A stretch of DNA of 64,000 nt from JBFWRI01 sp050248995. Lineage in GTDB: Bacteria > Pseudomonadota > Alphaproteobacteria > JAIXQD01. Below, piece after piece: positions 52,294 through 60,984 of the stretch; position 1 is the first letter of the stretch; the number at the start of each line of letters is the position of its first letter. The position numbers were made by a program, and so were the translations under genes. The notes under the pieces were generated by a model, which worked only from the letters and a program-made list of their open reading frames with translations, ran no database searches and was not told where the DNA came from. The stretch lies in contig JBFWRI010000001.1 in the NCBI GenBank assembly GCA_050248995.1, positions 1 to 64,000 on the forward strand. The letters run 5' to 3'.

Positions 52294-52935
52294 ATGAAAC
52301 GCGCTCTCGCCATCGCTGTTCTGACCTTTGCCTTCGCATCACCGGCTGCCGCCGTGCCGCTGGTGGGTGAAGCCGCCCAAACCTGCATGCTGGGCATGTT
52401 CTTTACCAACCCGCAGAAAAGTGCGCAGGCCGCGCAAAATTACAATACCTGCCCGACGATCGAACTGACCGATCAGCACGGCAGCTATCAGGCCGTGCGC
52501 ATCGAGCCGGGTTTCGCCGCTGCGCCGATCGACCGCTATGCACAGTGCTATTACATCGACAACTACTCGCAGGATGCATTCTTTGCACCAGCCAAGACCC
52601 CGGAAGAGTGGGGATCGTTCATCAATGGAAAACCCGGCCTGATCAAGGCCACACGCTGCTGTCGCCCCGCCAGCTTCCAGAACGCCAACACCTGTGGCGA
52701 TACCATCACCATTGATTATGGCCGTGACGGCACAGAATACGGCGCTCCGGTCGGTAATGCTGGCCGTGAAGTCACCTATGAATGTGTTGCCGGCGAATGG
52801 ACGATGACGCAAAGCAACCAGAAGCCCTGTGACCAGACGGCCGCTAACATGGATCCGAACGATAACTTCGCGCGGGCCAGCACTATTGGCAGCCGCGAGT
52901 CAGGCTGGGCCATTCAGCGCAATTTCACCAATTAA
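52294..52935 (+). CDS. Cysteine-rich secreted protein, unknown
   Basis: 213 aa with a Sec signal (MKRALAIAVLTFAFASPAAA). The mature part has nine cysteines by count, including a CC pair (ATRCCRPASF), so disulfide bonds are likely. No known domain recognised. AAGAGG lies 10 bases before the ATG, and a CtrA box lies 32 bases upstream, so expression may be tied to the cell cycle or motility. A strong terminator follows it. Confidence 0.7.
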   Translation: MKRALAIAVLTFAFASPAAAVPLVGEAAQTCMLGMFFTNPQKSAQAAQNYNTCPTIELTDQHGSYQAVRIEPGFAAAPIDRYAQCYYIDNYSQDAFFAPAKTPEEWGSFINGKPGLIKATRCCRPASFQNANTCGDTITIDYGRDGTEYGAPVGNAGREVTYECVAGEWTMTQSNQKPCDQTAANMDPNDNFARASTIGSRESGWAIQRNFTN

Positions 52936-52960
52936 GTTCTGATAACGCGGGCAAGCGAAA

Positions 52961-52986
52961 GGGCGGCACGGGATAACCGGCCGCCC
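52961..52986. terminator. Bidirectional terminator between 52294 gene and degP
   Basis: GGGCGGC (52961-52967) and GCCGCCC (52980-52986) form a perfect 7 bp stem, with further pairing of CGG and CCG inside. On the plus side TTCTTCTTTG follows; on the minus side TTTCGC follows. It lies between convergent stops at 52935 and 53006, so it should serve both, the plus side better. Confidence 0.8.
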
Positions 52987-53005
52987 TTCTTCTTTGTCGC
53001 GTATC

Positions 53006-54511
53006 TTATTTCAGCGTCAGTGCCACGAAGCGGGCGTCGCCGCCACGTTCCACCAGCAGCAGTACGGGTCTGCCGGCTTTCTTGGCGGCCTTGGCCACAT
53101 TAATCACTTGCGCCGGGTCGGTCACGGCCGACTGGCCGGCCTCGATGATAACGTCACCGACTGCGATGCCTTTCTCGGCAGCAGCGCTGTCCGCGTCAAC
53201 CTCGACAACCACAACACCACGTGTATTTTCTGGCAGTTCGAATTTCTGACGCACGCCGGGCGTAACGGGAGCTAGGCGCAGCCCCAGTTCGTCCGATTTT
53301 TCAGACTTTGTCTTGGCTGGCGCTTCATCAATCATATCCGGCACTTTTTCTTTATCAAGATCGGCCGGCAGTTCGGCGATCGTAATCGTCGTGCTTGTTT
53401 CCTTGCCATCACGCCAGACTTTCAAGGTGGCTTTGGCACCCACTGGTGTTTCGGCAACCATGCGCGGCAGGCGGCGCATTTCCGTTACCTCGCGGCCGTT
53501 GAAAGCGGTGATGATATCGCCGCTCTTCAGGCCGGCTGCAGCGGCCGGGCTTTTCGGTGTTGTAGCCGATACCAGCGCGCCGATGGTTTTCGGCAGGCCC
53601 AGCGACTTGGCGATATCGTCCGTCACCTGCTGGATACGCACACCGATCCAGCCGCGGGTAATCTTGCCCTTTTCCTTCAGCTGCATGACGACGTTTTTCG
53701 CCATGCTGGCCGGAATGGCAAAGCCGATGCCGACAGAACCACCCGAGGGCGAGAAAATAGCTGTGTTGATGCCGATCAGCTCGCCCTTCAGGTTGAACAT
53801 CGGCCCGCCCGAATTGCCGCGGTTGATGGAAGCGTCGGTCTGGATGAAATCGTCATACGGACCAGCGTTGATATCGCGTGCGCGGGCGCTGATGATGCCG
53901 GCGGTGACACTGCCGCCAAGGCCGAACGGATTACCGATGGCCAGAACCCAGTCGCCAACACGCATCGCATCGCTGTCACCCCATGAAATGGCTGTCAGCG
54001 GCTTGTCGGTCTTCACTTTCAGCAGCGCCAGGTCAGTCTTGCCATCGCGGCCAATAATTTCTGCCTTTAGCGTAGAATTATCATGCAGGGTCACGGTAAT
54101 TTCATCAGCGTCCTCGATGACATGGTTGTTAGTCACGATCAGACCGCTCGTATCAATGATGAAACCCGAGCCGAGTGATGTGGCACGGCGGGGGCCGCCC
54201 TGTGGCGGACCGCCATGGCGGTCGAAGAAGTCCTTGAAGAAATCCTCGAACGGCGATCCGGGCGGGAATTGTGGCATGTCGGCGAACGGCATTTCACCGG
54301 TATCGTCGTTCAGGATCTGCGTGGTTGAGATGTTGACCACAGCGGGCAGCAGTTTGTCTGCCAGGTCGGCGAATGACGGCGGGCGCGGGGTGGCCACTTG
54401 CGCGGCGGCCTCGGCCGTAGCGGGCGGCGTTGGGCCCTTGGCGGCAACGGCCTGCGCAAAAGCCGGGGATGCCGTCAAGGCAAGCAGAAAAAGGGCAGTA
54501 AACAGGCGCAT
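53006..54511 (-). CDS. degP: Do-family periplasmic serine protease DegP/HtrA
   Basis: Degrades or refolds misfolded envelope proteins. 501 aa with a Sec signal (ALFLLALTASPAFAQ). The catalytic triad is H130 (TNNHVIED), D160 (KTDLALLK) and S234 (GNSGGP), followed by two PDZ domains (about residues 275-370 and 410-495). Length fits DegP. The ATG at 54511 has AGAGG 7 bases upstream. It lies downstream of hflK-hflC, as in many alphaproteobacteria, but with an opposite-strand gene between. Confidence 0.95.
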   Translation of the reverse strand: MRLFTALFLLALTASPAFAQAVAAKGPTPPATAEAAAQVATPRPPSFADLADKLLPAVVNISTTQILNDDTGEMPFADMPQFPPGSPFEDFFKDFFDRHGGPPQGGPRRATSLGSGFIIDTSGLIVTNNHVIEDADEITVTLHDNSTLKAEIIGRDGKTDLALLKVKTDKPLTAISWGDSDAMRVGDWVLAIGNPFGLGGSVTAGIISARARDINAGPYDDFIQTDASINRGNSGGPMFNLKGELIGINTAIFSPSGGSVGIGFAIPASMAKNVVMQLKEKGKITRGWIGVRIQQVTDDIAKSLGLPKTIGALVSATTPKSPAAAAGLKSGDIITAFNGREVTEMRRLPRMVAETPVGAKATLKVWRDGKETSTTITIAELPADLDKEKVPDMIDEAPAKTKSEKSDELGLRLAPVTPGVRQKFELPENTRGVVVVEVDADSAAAEKGIAVGDVIIEAGQSAVTDPAQVINVAKAAKKAGRPVLLLVERGGDARFVALTLK

Positions 54512-54592
54512 AGAAACCTCTGGCTTTTCAAGTGGGGTCACTGCAGAATGATGTCATTCTATGGCAATAATATGGCTAGGCAATAGTAAACG

Positions 54593-55186
54593 ATGAACGT
54601 TTTGCCCGTCTTTTACCCCGAACATGAATGGATAGCGCACAGCTTGTTCGCTGCCTTTAAAGGCGAAACCGACCCCCTTCCGGATTATGACTACCTGAAA
54701 CTTGTTTCGCACCAGGACAGCGAATTCGAGACCGACCACGGCGATACGGTTATCTGGATTACCGATCACGACCACGACGCCTATATGACGCTGATGCGTT
54801 TCGATGACTTCGGCCCTGTTAAAAAGATCATTGTCTGTTCTTTTGATAAAGGCGGCGATCATTGGCGAAAGAAAATGCGTGACCGAAAGTTCTATGGCCG
54901 CTTCGTCAAACCGCGCCTGCAGTTCATTGATATTCCGCCGGAGCTGATTGAGTGCGAGACCGATGACGACCTCGAAGCGCTGCGCCGCCACTTCTGCACC
55001 AAAGTTGCGGCCGGGCTTGCGCGCAGTGTGCCGCATGATTACGAGTTATCACCCAGCTCCTTGGTATCACGCATGGCAACCGTACCGCGCCCGACCCGTC
55101 CTGAACCGCCACGCGAAATGACAAAATCGCAACGGGCGCGCCTGCGCCGCAAATTCCGCCCGAACTATTACGATACACCGGCCTAG
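54593..55186 (+). CDS. Hypothetical protein
   Basis: 197 aa soluble protein, starting MNVLPVFYPEHEWIAHSLFA. It is acidic with many His/Asp in the first half (WITDHDHDAYMTLMRFDD) and has a basic tail (SQRARLRRKFRPNYY). No signal or membrane segment. No family recognised. It is divergent from degP and converges with hflC, ending 3 bases before the hflC stop, so it interrupts an otherwise common hflK-hflC-degP order. Confidence 0.65.
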   Translation: MNVLPVFYPEHEWIAHSLFAAFKGETDPLPDYDYLKLVSHQDSEFETDHGDTVIWITDHDHDAYMTLMRFDDFGPVKKIIVCSFDKGGDHWRKKMRDRKFYGRFVKPRLQFIDIPPELIECETDDDLEALRRHFCTKVAAGLARSVPHDYELSPSSLVSRMATVPRPTRPEPPREMTKSQRARLRRKFRPNYYDTPA

Positions 55187-55189
55187 GTT

Positions 55190-56056
55190 TTAACGGCCGG
55201 GGCCTTTTTCAAAATACTTGAAGAAATCGCTGTCGGGGCTGATGACCATGGTGGTCGAATCCTTGCCCAGCGAGTTGCGGTACGCTTCCAGGGAACGGTA
55301 GAAGGCGTAAAAGCCCGGGTCGCGGCCTGTGGCGGCAGCCAGCGTATCCAACGCAATCTTCTCGCCTTCACCGCGGATGATATCGGCATCACGCTTTGCT
55401 TCCGAAAGCAGTGTTGTACGCTCCTTGTCGGCTTCCGAACGGATGCTGGCAGCGGTTTCCTGTCCCTCGGCGCGGGCTTGTGCGGCTTCGCGCTGGCGTT
55501 CTGAAATCATACGCGCAAAAATCGGCTGGCTGGTTTCTTCCGGCAGGTCAGCGCGGCGGATGCGCACATCAACGATCTCGACGCCGGTGCCGTCAGCCTG
55601 TTCGCGCACGCGGCTGCGCAGTTCATACATCACTTCGCCACGTTTGACCGACAACAGGTCCGACAGCGTGTATTTCGCCAGCACTTCCGACAGAACCGAA
55701 TTCACGATGTTGGCTAAACGTATGCGCGCCGCACCTTCATTTTGCAGCGCTTGATAGAAACGCAGCGGGTCGGTAATGCGATAGCGCGCATAGGTATCAA
55801 CTTCAAGGCGGGTCTTATCGCCCAGCGTCACCTGTTGACCCGGAGGTTCGATATCCAGCACGCGTTTTTCAAACACCAGCAGATTCTGGATGAACGGCGT
55901 GCGGGCATGCAGGCCCGGTTCATTCACGGTACGCTTCCATTCACCGAACTGCAGCACCAGCGCCTGTTCGCCTTGCCGCACAATGAACAGCGTCTGGCTG
56001 ACCACAACGGCCAGTACGCCAAGGATGATCACAAGGGCCATAGTCCGCGCGCTCAT
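55190..56056 (-). CDS. hflC: FtsH modulator HflC
   Basis: Partner of HflK in the membrane complex that restrains the FtsH protease. 288 aa. An N-terminal membrane helix (ALVIILGVLAVVVSQTLFIV) is followed by the SPFH/band 7 domain (VVRQGEQ-like IVRQGEQALVLQFGEWKRT) and a helical tail with RQREAAQARAEGQETAASIR. It overlaps hflK by 4 bases. Confidence 0.95.
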   Translation of the reverse strand: MSARTMALVIILGVLAVVVSQTLFIVRQGEQALVLQFGEWKRTVNEPGLHARTPFIQNLLVFEKRVLDIEPPGQQVTLGDKTRLEVDTYARYRITDPLRFYQALQNEGAARIRLANIVNSVLSEVLAKYTLSDLLSVKRGEVMYELRSRVREQADGTGVEIVDVRIRRADLPEETSQPIFARMISERQREAAQARAEGQETAASIRSEADKERTTLLSEAKRDADIIRGEGEKIALDTLAAATGRDPGFYAFYRSLEAYRNSLGKDSTTMVISPDSDFFKYFEKGPGR

Positions 56057-57186
56057 TGGTCACCTGCTTTCGGCGGTGTCGGCTGCATCATCGATGGCAG
56101 CGGCAACACGGGCACGGGGCCGCTGCGCTCGTTCACAATCACCTTCTGCGTATCGCGCAAGATGGTTTCCATTGTCTCAAGGTACATACGCTGCGCTGTC
56201 ACGTCCTTGGCGTTGACGTACGCGCGCCAGACGCTGCTGAAACGCTCGGCCTCACCCTTGGCGTTGTTGATGACCTGCTGCTTGTAACCCAGCGCGTCGT
56301 TCTTCATCCGCTCGGCCTCGCCGCGTGCCTCCGGGATGATCTTGTTCTTATAGGCCTCGGCCTCGTTGCGCAGGCGCTCGCGGTCGGCTTCGGCGCGCTG
56401 CACATCGTTGAACGCATCCACAACAGGTCCGGGCGGGTTCACCCGCAGCAGCTCAACCCGCACGATTTCAACGCCCGAGCGGTATTCATCAAGAATCTGC
56501 TGCAGCAGTTTTTTGGTGTCGCGCTGGATCGCGTCGCGCGCTTCGGTCAGCGCTTTCTGGATTTCCGTTTGGCCGACAACTTCACGCATGGCGCTTTCCG
56601 CAGCCCGTTTAACGGTGTTTTCAGGGTCGCGGATCTCGAACAGGAACTGCTGCGGATCCTTGATGACCCACGTGACGGCAAAGTCAAGGTCAACAATGTT
56701 CTGGTCGGATGTCAGCATGGTGCTTTCATCGGTCACATCGCGGTCGCTGCCCTGATAGTTCGCTCCGGAACGGAAGCCGATCTCGATGCGGTTTTCAAAC
56801 GTGACGTTGGGTGTCAGCGAAGTTTCAATCGGCCACGGCAGATGATAACGCAGGCCGGGCTGGGTCGTGCGGGTGACTTCACCAAAGCGCAGCACCACGC
56901 CGATCTGGCCTTCCTGCACGCGGTAGATGCCGCTGGAAAGCCAGATAACAAAGAACACCGCCAGCAACAAACCGGCGCCGGCAAAATTTCCGCTGCTGCC
57001 CCAACTGGGTGGCATGATGTTACGAAGACGCTCGTGGCTGTTGCGCAGGATGGCTTCCAGATCGGCAGTATCCATCTGCGGCGCGCGGCCCATAGGATCA
57101 CGCTGCCCGCCGGGGCCCTGCTGGGGCCGCTGCGGCTTTTTATTCTTGTCTTCAGGCGGTGGCGGGTTCCCCCAGGGGCCGGTCAT
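56053..57186 (-). CDS. hflK: FtsH modulator HflK
   Basis: 377 aa. A Pro/Gln/Gly-rich cytoplasmic start (GNPPPPEDKNKKPQRPQQGP), one membrane helix (GAGLLLAVFFVIWLSSGIY) and the SPFH domain with VQEGQIGVVLRFGEVTRTTQ follow the HflK plan. The C-terminus ends in flexible Pro-rich sequence. It is divergent from apbC (57-base gap), and translationally coupled to hflC. Confidence 0.95.
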   Translation of the reverse strand: MTGPWGNPPPPEDKNKKPQRPQQGPGGQRDPMGRAPQMDTADLEAILRNSHERLRNIMPPSWGSSGNFAGAGLLLAVFFVIWLSSGIYRVQEGQIGVVLRFGEVTRTTQPGLRYHLPWPIETSLTPNVTFENRIEIGFRSGANYQGSDRDVTDESTMLTSDQNIVDLDFAVTWVIKDPQQFLFEIRDPENTVKRAAESAMREVVGQTEIQKALTEARDAIQRDTKKLLQQILDEYRSGVEIVRVELLRVNPPGPVVDAFNDVQRAEADRERLRNEAEAYKNKIIPEARGEAERMKNDALGYKQQVINNAKGEAERFSSVWRAYVNAKDVTAQRMYLETMETILRDTQKVIVNERSGPVPVLPLPSMMQPTPPKAGDQ

Positions 57187-57243
57187 CGCATCCTCATTAA
57201 ATTCATAGAGCTAACATAATGGAATGTTGTATAAGGTCAAATC

Positions 57244-58047
57244 ATGAAGCCCGGACTTGTAAAACCCCCCACAATCCACAACATCGACCTTAGTGCGGTC
57301 CGTAATGTCATTGCCGTTGCCAGCGGCAAGGGCGGGGTGGGGAAAAGCACGGTGGCCGTCAATCTTGCAGCCGCGCTGGTCAAGGCGGGGCACAAAACCG
57401 GCCTGCTGGATGCCGATATCTACGGCCCCTCGGTGCCGCGCATGCTGGGGTTAGAAGGTAAGCCCACACTGAATGAAAACCGTAAGATCGAGCCGATGGA
57501 AACACATCACCTGAAGGTGATGTCGATTGGATTTCTGGCCGACCCGAATGCCGCTGTTATCTGGCGCGGGCCGATGGTGCAGACAGCTGTTGTGCAAATG
57601 CTGCGCGATGTGAACTGGGGCCAGCTCGATTACTTGATCATCGACCTGCCGCCCGGTACCGGCGATGTGCAGCTGACCTTGGTGCAGCAAATCAAGTTGA
57701 CCGGGGCAATTGTTGTCTCGACCCCGCAGGACATTGCGCTGATTGATGCTCGTAAGGCGGCAGCCATGTTCCAGCGCGTGAACGTGCCCATCATCGGCCT
57801 TGTGGAAAACATGAGCACGTTCCAGTGCCCCAACTGCGGCCACGAGACCCATATCTTTGCTCATGGTGGGGCGCGGGTTGAAGCTGAGCGGCTTGGGGTG
57901 CCCCTGCTGGCCGAAATACCCCTGAATCTTGATATCCGGCAGCACAGTGACGCGGGGCAGCCGATTGTATGGAGCGCCCTCGAAAATCCGAATGCTGCGG
58001 GATACGAGGCGCTGGCTGCAGCAATAGCGGCAAAAACTGCCGCCTAG
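57244..58047 (+). CDS. apbC: Iron-sulfur carrier ATPase ApbC/Mrp, short form
   Basis: 267 aa P-loop ATPase that carries Fe-S clusters. The deviant Walker A is ASGKGGVGKSTVAVNLAAAL, followed by LLDADIYGPSVPRMLGL, DYLIIDLPPGTGDVQLT and the cluster cysteines in CPNCG. Most bacterial Mrp proteins have an extra N-terminal MIP18/DUF59 domain of about 90 residues; here only 20 residues precede the ATPase. The gene is divergent from hflK. The protein is likely active, perhaps with a separate MIP18-like partner. Confidence 0.92.
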   Translation: MKPGLVKPPTIHNIDLSAVRNVIAVASGKGGVGKSTVAVNLAAALVKAGHKTGLLDADIYGPSVPRMLGLEGKPTLNENRKIEPMETHHLKVMSIGFLADPNAAVIWRGPMVQTAVVQMLRDVNWGQLDYLIIDLPPGTGDVQLTLVQQIKLTGAIVVSTPQDIALIDARKAAAMFQRVNVPIIGLVENMSTFQCPNCGHETHIFAHGGARVEAERLGVPLLAEIPLNLDIRQHSDAGQPIVWSALENPNAAGYEALAAAIAAKTAA

Positions 58048-58064
58048 GCGTGCGCTGCAGCATT

Positions 58065-58108
58065 TAAAATCAGGGATTTTAGGGTTGCGACAGACACCAA
58101 CAGGTGTC
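58065..58108. other. Two adjacent inverted repeats after apbC
   Basis: TAAAATC (58065-58071) with GATTTTA (58075-58081) has 7 bp arms and a 3-base loop. GACACC (58093-58098) with GGTGTC (58103-58108) has 6 bp arms and a 4-base loop, with flanking GCG and CGC adding a few more pairs. The pair lies between the apbC stop and the start at 58139. No T-tract follows, so they may be regulatory or mRNA-end structures rather than a terminator. Confidence 0.45.
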
Positions 58109-58138
58109 ACGCTATTTACATAAATCAGAATACGAAGA

Positions 58139-59290
58139 ATGAAAAACGCTTTATTGGTTGGCGAAATGGGGACAAAGGGCAAAAAATTTATTCGCAGGAT
58201 GGCTGCAGTAGGTGCTGCCGTTTTGCTGACGGTTGGAGCCATCGCCGCCCCGCAACTTGCCCGCATTCGCCTTATATCGGAGTCTGAAGCCGCGACCGGC
58301 ACATGCCCCGTCGGTTTGCTTGATCGTATTACCGTGGATGTCCCTGACGGCGAACTGATATCGCGTCTGGCGCCCGAAAACCGTGAAGACGTCGCGGTCT
58401 ATTTCATGCAGGAACAATTGTCGGATTTTCCGGCCACGGCACACAATTCCATTCGCATGGTTTATTACGCGACAGATGGTTCAGTCCGCGTCACCGAATT
58501 CAGTAGCAATGCTACCAACCCATGCTCGGGCGCACGCATGGCGGCTGGCGACTTGTGGGGATCTTACGATCTCCGCTCGTATGTCAGTGACAGGGCGGCG
58601 AATGTGCCGGATAAAGCGAATATCTCGGTGATGCGCCATGTCGGCAATATATCACAAGAGCAGGCGGCCCTTTTATATGCGCGCATGACAGCTGCGGCCA
58701 TGGCCATCAACGGTGAACACGGGCGCGGGCGTCCCTATTACCTGTTCGGCGTAACTGGCGCGACCGTCAATTCAAATGCCGGCTACAACACGGTTGCGCG
58801 CTATGCACATCTGCACAACCGGGCTGCCGATTACGGCCTGCAGAACGTCAATCTTTACGGTGGCACCTGGGCTCCCGGTGGCAACACCAATCTTCTGAAT
58901 GGCGATGAACGCGAGCAGGCTGATCGCATCACCGCAGACATTCTTGCAAGCTTCGAACCGGGAACCGCTTTCCGTGATATTATCGCCGTGCAGCGTAATT
59001 TCTGGCCGACAACGCAGGCTACGCAGGTTGTCCTTCCGGCGGAAGGCACAACCTGGAATCAGGCGGCAGGTATGTCGCGTACTTATGCGGCTGAACGTGC
59101 GCGTTATCGTCGCTGCATCAATACGCTGCGCGAGCGTTATCCGGATCAGTACAGTGAAGTGAACGGAAGCGTTGTGGCGGATTATCCGCATGCGTCAGCG
59201 CGTGCCGACCGCACCTGCGGCGTTATGCCGGCTGAAAGGCCGGACTTCGCGCACCGTGTGGTGGCGCTGGGGGATACAACACTTTCCTGA
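58139..59290 (+). CDS. Exported protein, unknown
   Basis: 383 aa. A basic start and hydrophobic stretch (RRMAAVGAAVLLTVGAIAAP, about residues 19-38) suggest a signal peptide; the true start could also be ATG 58166. The mature part has five cysteines and Tyr/Asn-rich segments (ATVNSNAGYNTVARYAHLHN). No catalytic motif or domain recognised. It follows apbC by 91 bases with two hairpins between. It appears to be a single-copy gene within the window. Confidence 0.65.
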   Translation: MKNALLVGEMGTKGKKFIRRMAAVGAAVLLTVGAIAAPQLARIRLISESEAATGTCPVGLLDRITVDVPDGELISRLAPENREDVAVYFMQEQLSDFPATAHNSIRMVYYATDGSVRVTEFSSNATNPCSGARMAAGDLWGSYDLRSYVSDRAANVPDKANISVMRHVGNISQEQAALLYARMTAAAMAINGEHGRGRPYYLFGVTGATVNSNAGYNTVARYAHLHNRAADYGLQNVNLYGGTWAPGGNTNLLNGDEREQADRITADILASFEPGTAFRDIIAVQRNFWPTTQATQVVLPAEGTTWNQAAGMSRTYAAERARYRRCINTLRERYPDQYSEVNGSVVADYPHASARADRTCGVMPAERPDFAHRVVALGDTTLS

Positions 59291-59292
59291 AA

Positions 59293-59670
59293 TCAGGCGT
59301 TGGCGGCGTTCGGGCGCGATGCGGCGGCAGCTGCAGCATCGGCACTGGCGCGGTCATAGATCTGCTGAATCTGCATGCGTAGCGAAATACGCAGGGCAAT
59401 CCGATCCTGCACGGCTTTGGGCAGGTCGGTCATCTTCAACAGGTTCTTTTTCAGCAGGGCGGTGATGACGTCTTCAATCGCGCGCGACATCTCGTTGTCG
59501 GTACGGCGCAGTTCTTTAATGGCGTGTTCAACAGTCGTCGGGTCAACCCCGCGGGTGTTCAGGAACTTCAACAGGTCAGGGTGGTCAGCAGCAAGGCCTT
59601 CGCCACCCGGAATGGCGATCGAGCTGACCTTATTGATGTTCCCGTTCGCGTCACGCAGCACATATGGCAT
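59293..59670 (-). CDS. Small hypothetical protein, alphaproteobacterial type
   Basis: 125 aa starting MPYVLRDANGNINKVSSIAI, with GAGGGG just before the ATG. The body is a helical repeat-like domain (VEHAIKELRRTDNEMSRAIE), with an Ala-rich tail. Similar starts (MPYVLRD) occur in small hypothetical proteins of other alphaproteobacteria, as far as I recall. No signal or membrane helix. Function unknown. Confidence 0.72.
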   Translation of the reverse strand: MPYVLRDANGNINKVSSIAIPGGEGLAADHPDLLKFLNTRGVDPTTVEHAIKELRRTDNEMSRAIEDVITALLKKNLLKMTDLPKAVQDRIALRISLRMQIQQIYDRASADAAAAAASRPNAANA

Positions 59671-59798
59671 TGGCGCCCCTCGTCTCTGGAAGGTTTTCCC
59701 AGCATTTAGAATGACATCCCGCCGTTGCCAATTGGTTAAATCATGTCGTGCACCCGTAACGCCCTGATTTAAACACACTTTTCCTGTACATATACTTC

Positions 59799-60314
59799 AT
59801 GACCCTGCCGGATACTGCCCTCTCGCGCCGTCGGCTTTTGCAGTCGGGATTCGCCGCTCTATGTCTTTCAATGGCAGGGGGTAAGTTAGCTATGGCCGCA
59901 ACGCCGCTCATATCGACCAAACAATTCCCGTTCCAGCTAACGGAAGCGCAATGGCGCGCCAAACTGACGCCCGAGCAATACTACGTCATGCGGGAATATG
60001 GTACCGAGCGGCCCGGCTCATGCCCGCTGTCGGAAGAAAAGCGCAGCGGCACATTCTATTGCGTGGGTTGCGGCAATCCATTGTTCACTGCACAGAAGAA
60101 GTTTGAAAGCGGCAGCGGCTGGCCGAGTTTTAACGAGCCGATTCCGGGCGCCATTGGTACCTCGGTCGATTATAAAATCGGCGTGCCACGTACCGAGATT
60201 CATTGCGCCAACTGCGGCAGTCATCTTGGCCACCTGTTCGATGACGGGCCGCCGCCTTCTTATAAGCGCTACTGCGTAAACGGCGTAGCGTTGTTCTTTA
60301 TCCCCGGGGACTAA
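59799..60314 (+). CDS. msrB: Exported peptide-methionine (R)-S-oxide reductase MsrB
   Basis: Reduces methionine-R-sulfoxide in proteins. 171 aa. A twin-arginine signal (SRRRLLQSGFAALCL) sends it to the periplasm folded. Two zinc CxxC pairs (CVGC, CANC) and the catalytic cysteine in RYCVNGVALFF are present. It is followed after 5 bases by msrA, so both repair halves are made together, apparently for the envelope. Confidence 0.94.
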   Translation: MTLPDTALSRRRLLQSGFAALCLSMAGGKLAMAATPLISTKQFPFQLTEAQWRAKLTPEQYYVMREYGTERPGSCPLSEEKRSGTFYCVGCGNPLFTAQKKFESGSGWPSFNEPIPGAIGTSVDYKIGVPRTEIHCANCGSHLGHLFDDGPPPSYKRYCVNGVALFFIPGD

Positions 60315-60319
60315 TAATC

Positions 60320-60913
60320 ATGCGGTTGCTGCTTGTCTTGGTCTTGTCGCTGCTTACATTCAACGGCATGGCTGCCGATATTCCATCAACTGCCAGAACC
60401 GCCGTTTTTGCCGGCGGCTGCTTCTGGTGCATGCAGCCGCAGTATGACAATATACCGGGTGTTGTGAAAACGTCTGTCGGCTATAGCGGCGGCACAGTGC
60501 CGAACCCGACTTACGAACAAGTCGTATCAGGCAAGACCGGCCACAAGGAAGTTATCCAGGTTACCTACGACCCGGCCAAGGTCTCGTTTGTGCAACTGGT
60601 CGACACGTTCTGGGAGAATATCGATCCGCTGGATGCGCGGGGCCAGTTCTGCGACAAGGGTGAACAATATGCCGCTGCTATTTTTGTGGCGGATGACGCC
60701 GAGCGTTCCGTGGCCGAAGCGTCGCTGAAAAGGGTCGAAGCCAAACTTGGCCAGAAAGTTGCCACGCAGATTCTGCCGGCTATGCCATTTTACCCGGCCG
60801 AGGATTATCACCAGTCGTTCTACCTGAAGAACCAATTACGCTACAAGATGTACAGCCTTGGCTGCGGGCGGGATGCCCGGCTCGAGGATATCTGGGGCAA
60901 AAAAGCCGACTAA
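60320..60913 (+). CDS. msrA: Exported peptide-methionine (S)-S-oxide reductase MsrA
   Basis: Reduces methionine-S-sulfoxide in proteins. 197 aa. A Sec signal (MRLLLVLVLSLLTFNGMAA) precedes the MsrA domain, with the catalytic AGGCFWCMQPQYDNIPGV and YSGGTVPNPTYEQV motifs. The usual downstream motif FYPAEDYHQ is present. With msrB it forms a periplasmic methionine-repair pair. Confidence 0.95.
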   Translation: MRLLLVLVLSLLTFNGMAADIPSTARTAVFAGGCFWCMQPQYDNIPGVVKTSVGYSGGTVPNPTYEQVVSGKTGHKEVIQVTYDPAKVSFVQLVDTFWENIDPLDARGQFCDKGEQYAAAIFVADDAERSVAEASLKRVEAKLGQKVATQILPAMPFYPAEDYHQSFYLKNQLRYKMYSLGCGRDARLEDIWGKKAD

Positions 60914-60984
60914 ACAGGGGTTTGCCTACTTCTAAAAGCGCCCTGTTTGCGCTACATCATACACACCTTTGTAATGGAGTTTTT

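Noticed and set aside
53313..54551. A 412-codon plus-strand frame opposite degP
   Set aside because: Antisense shadow of degP, which has an intact catalytic triad and PDZ domains; Ser/Pro/Arg-rich composition fits a shadow.
56056..57219. A 387-codon plus-strand frame opposite hflK
   Set aside because: Antisense to hflK, whose SPFH domain is intact; no independent coding evidence.
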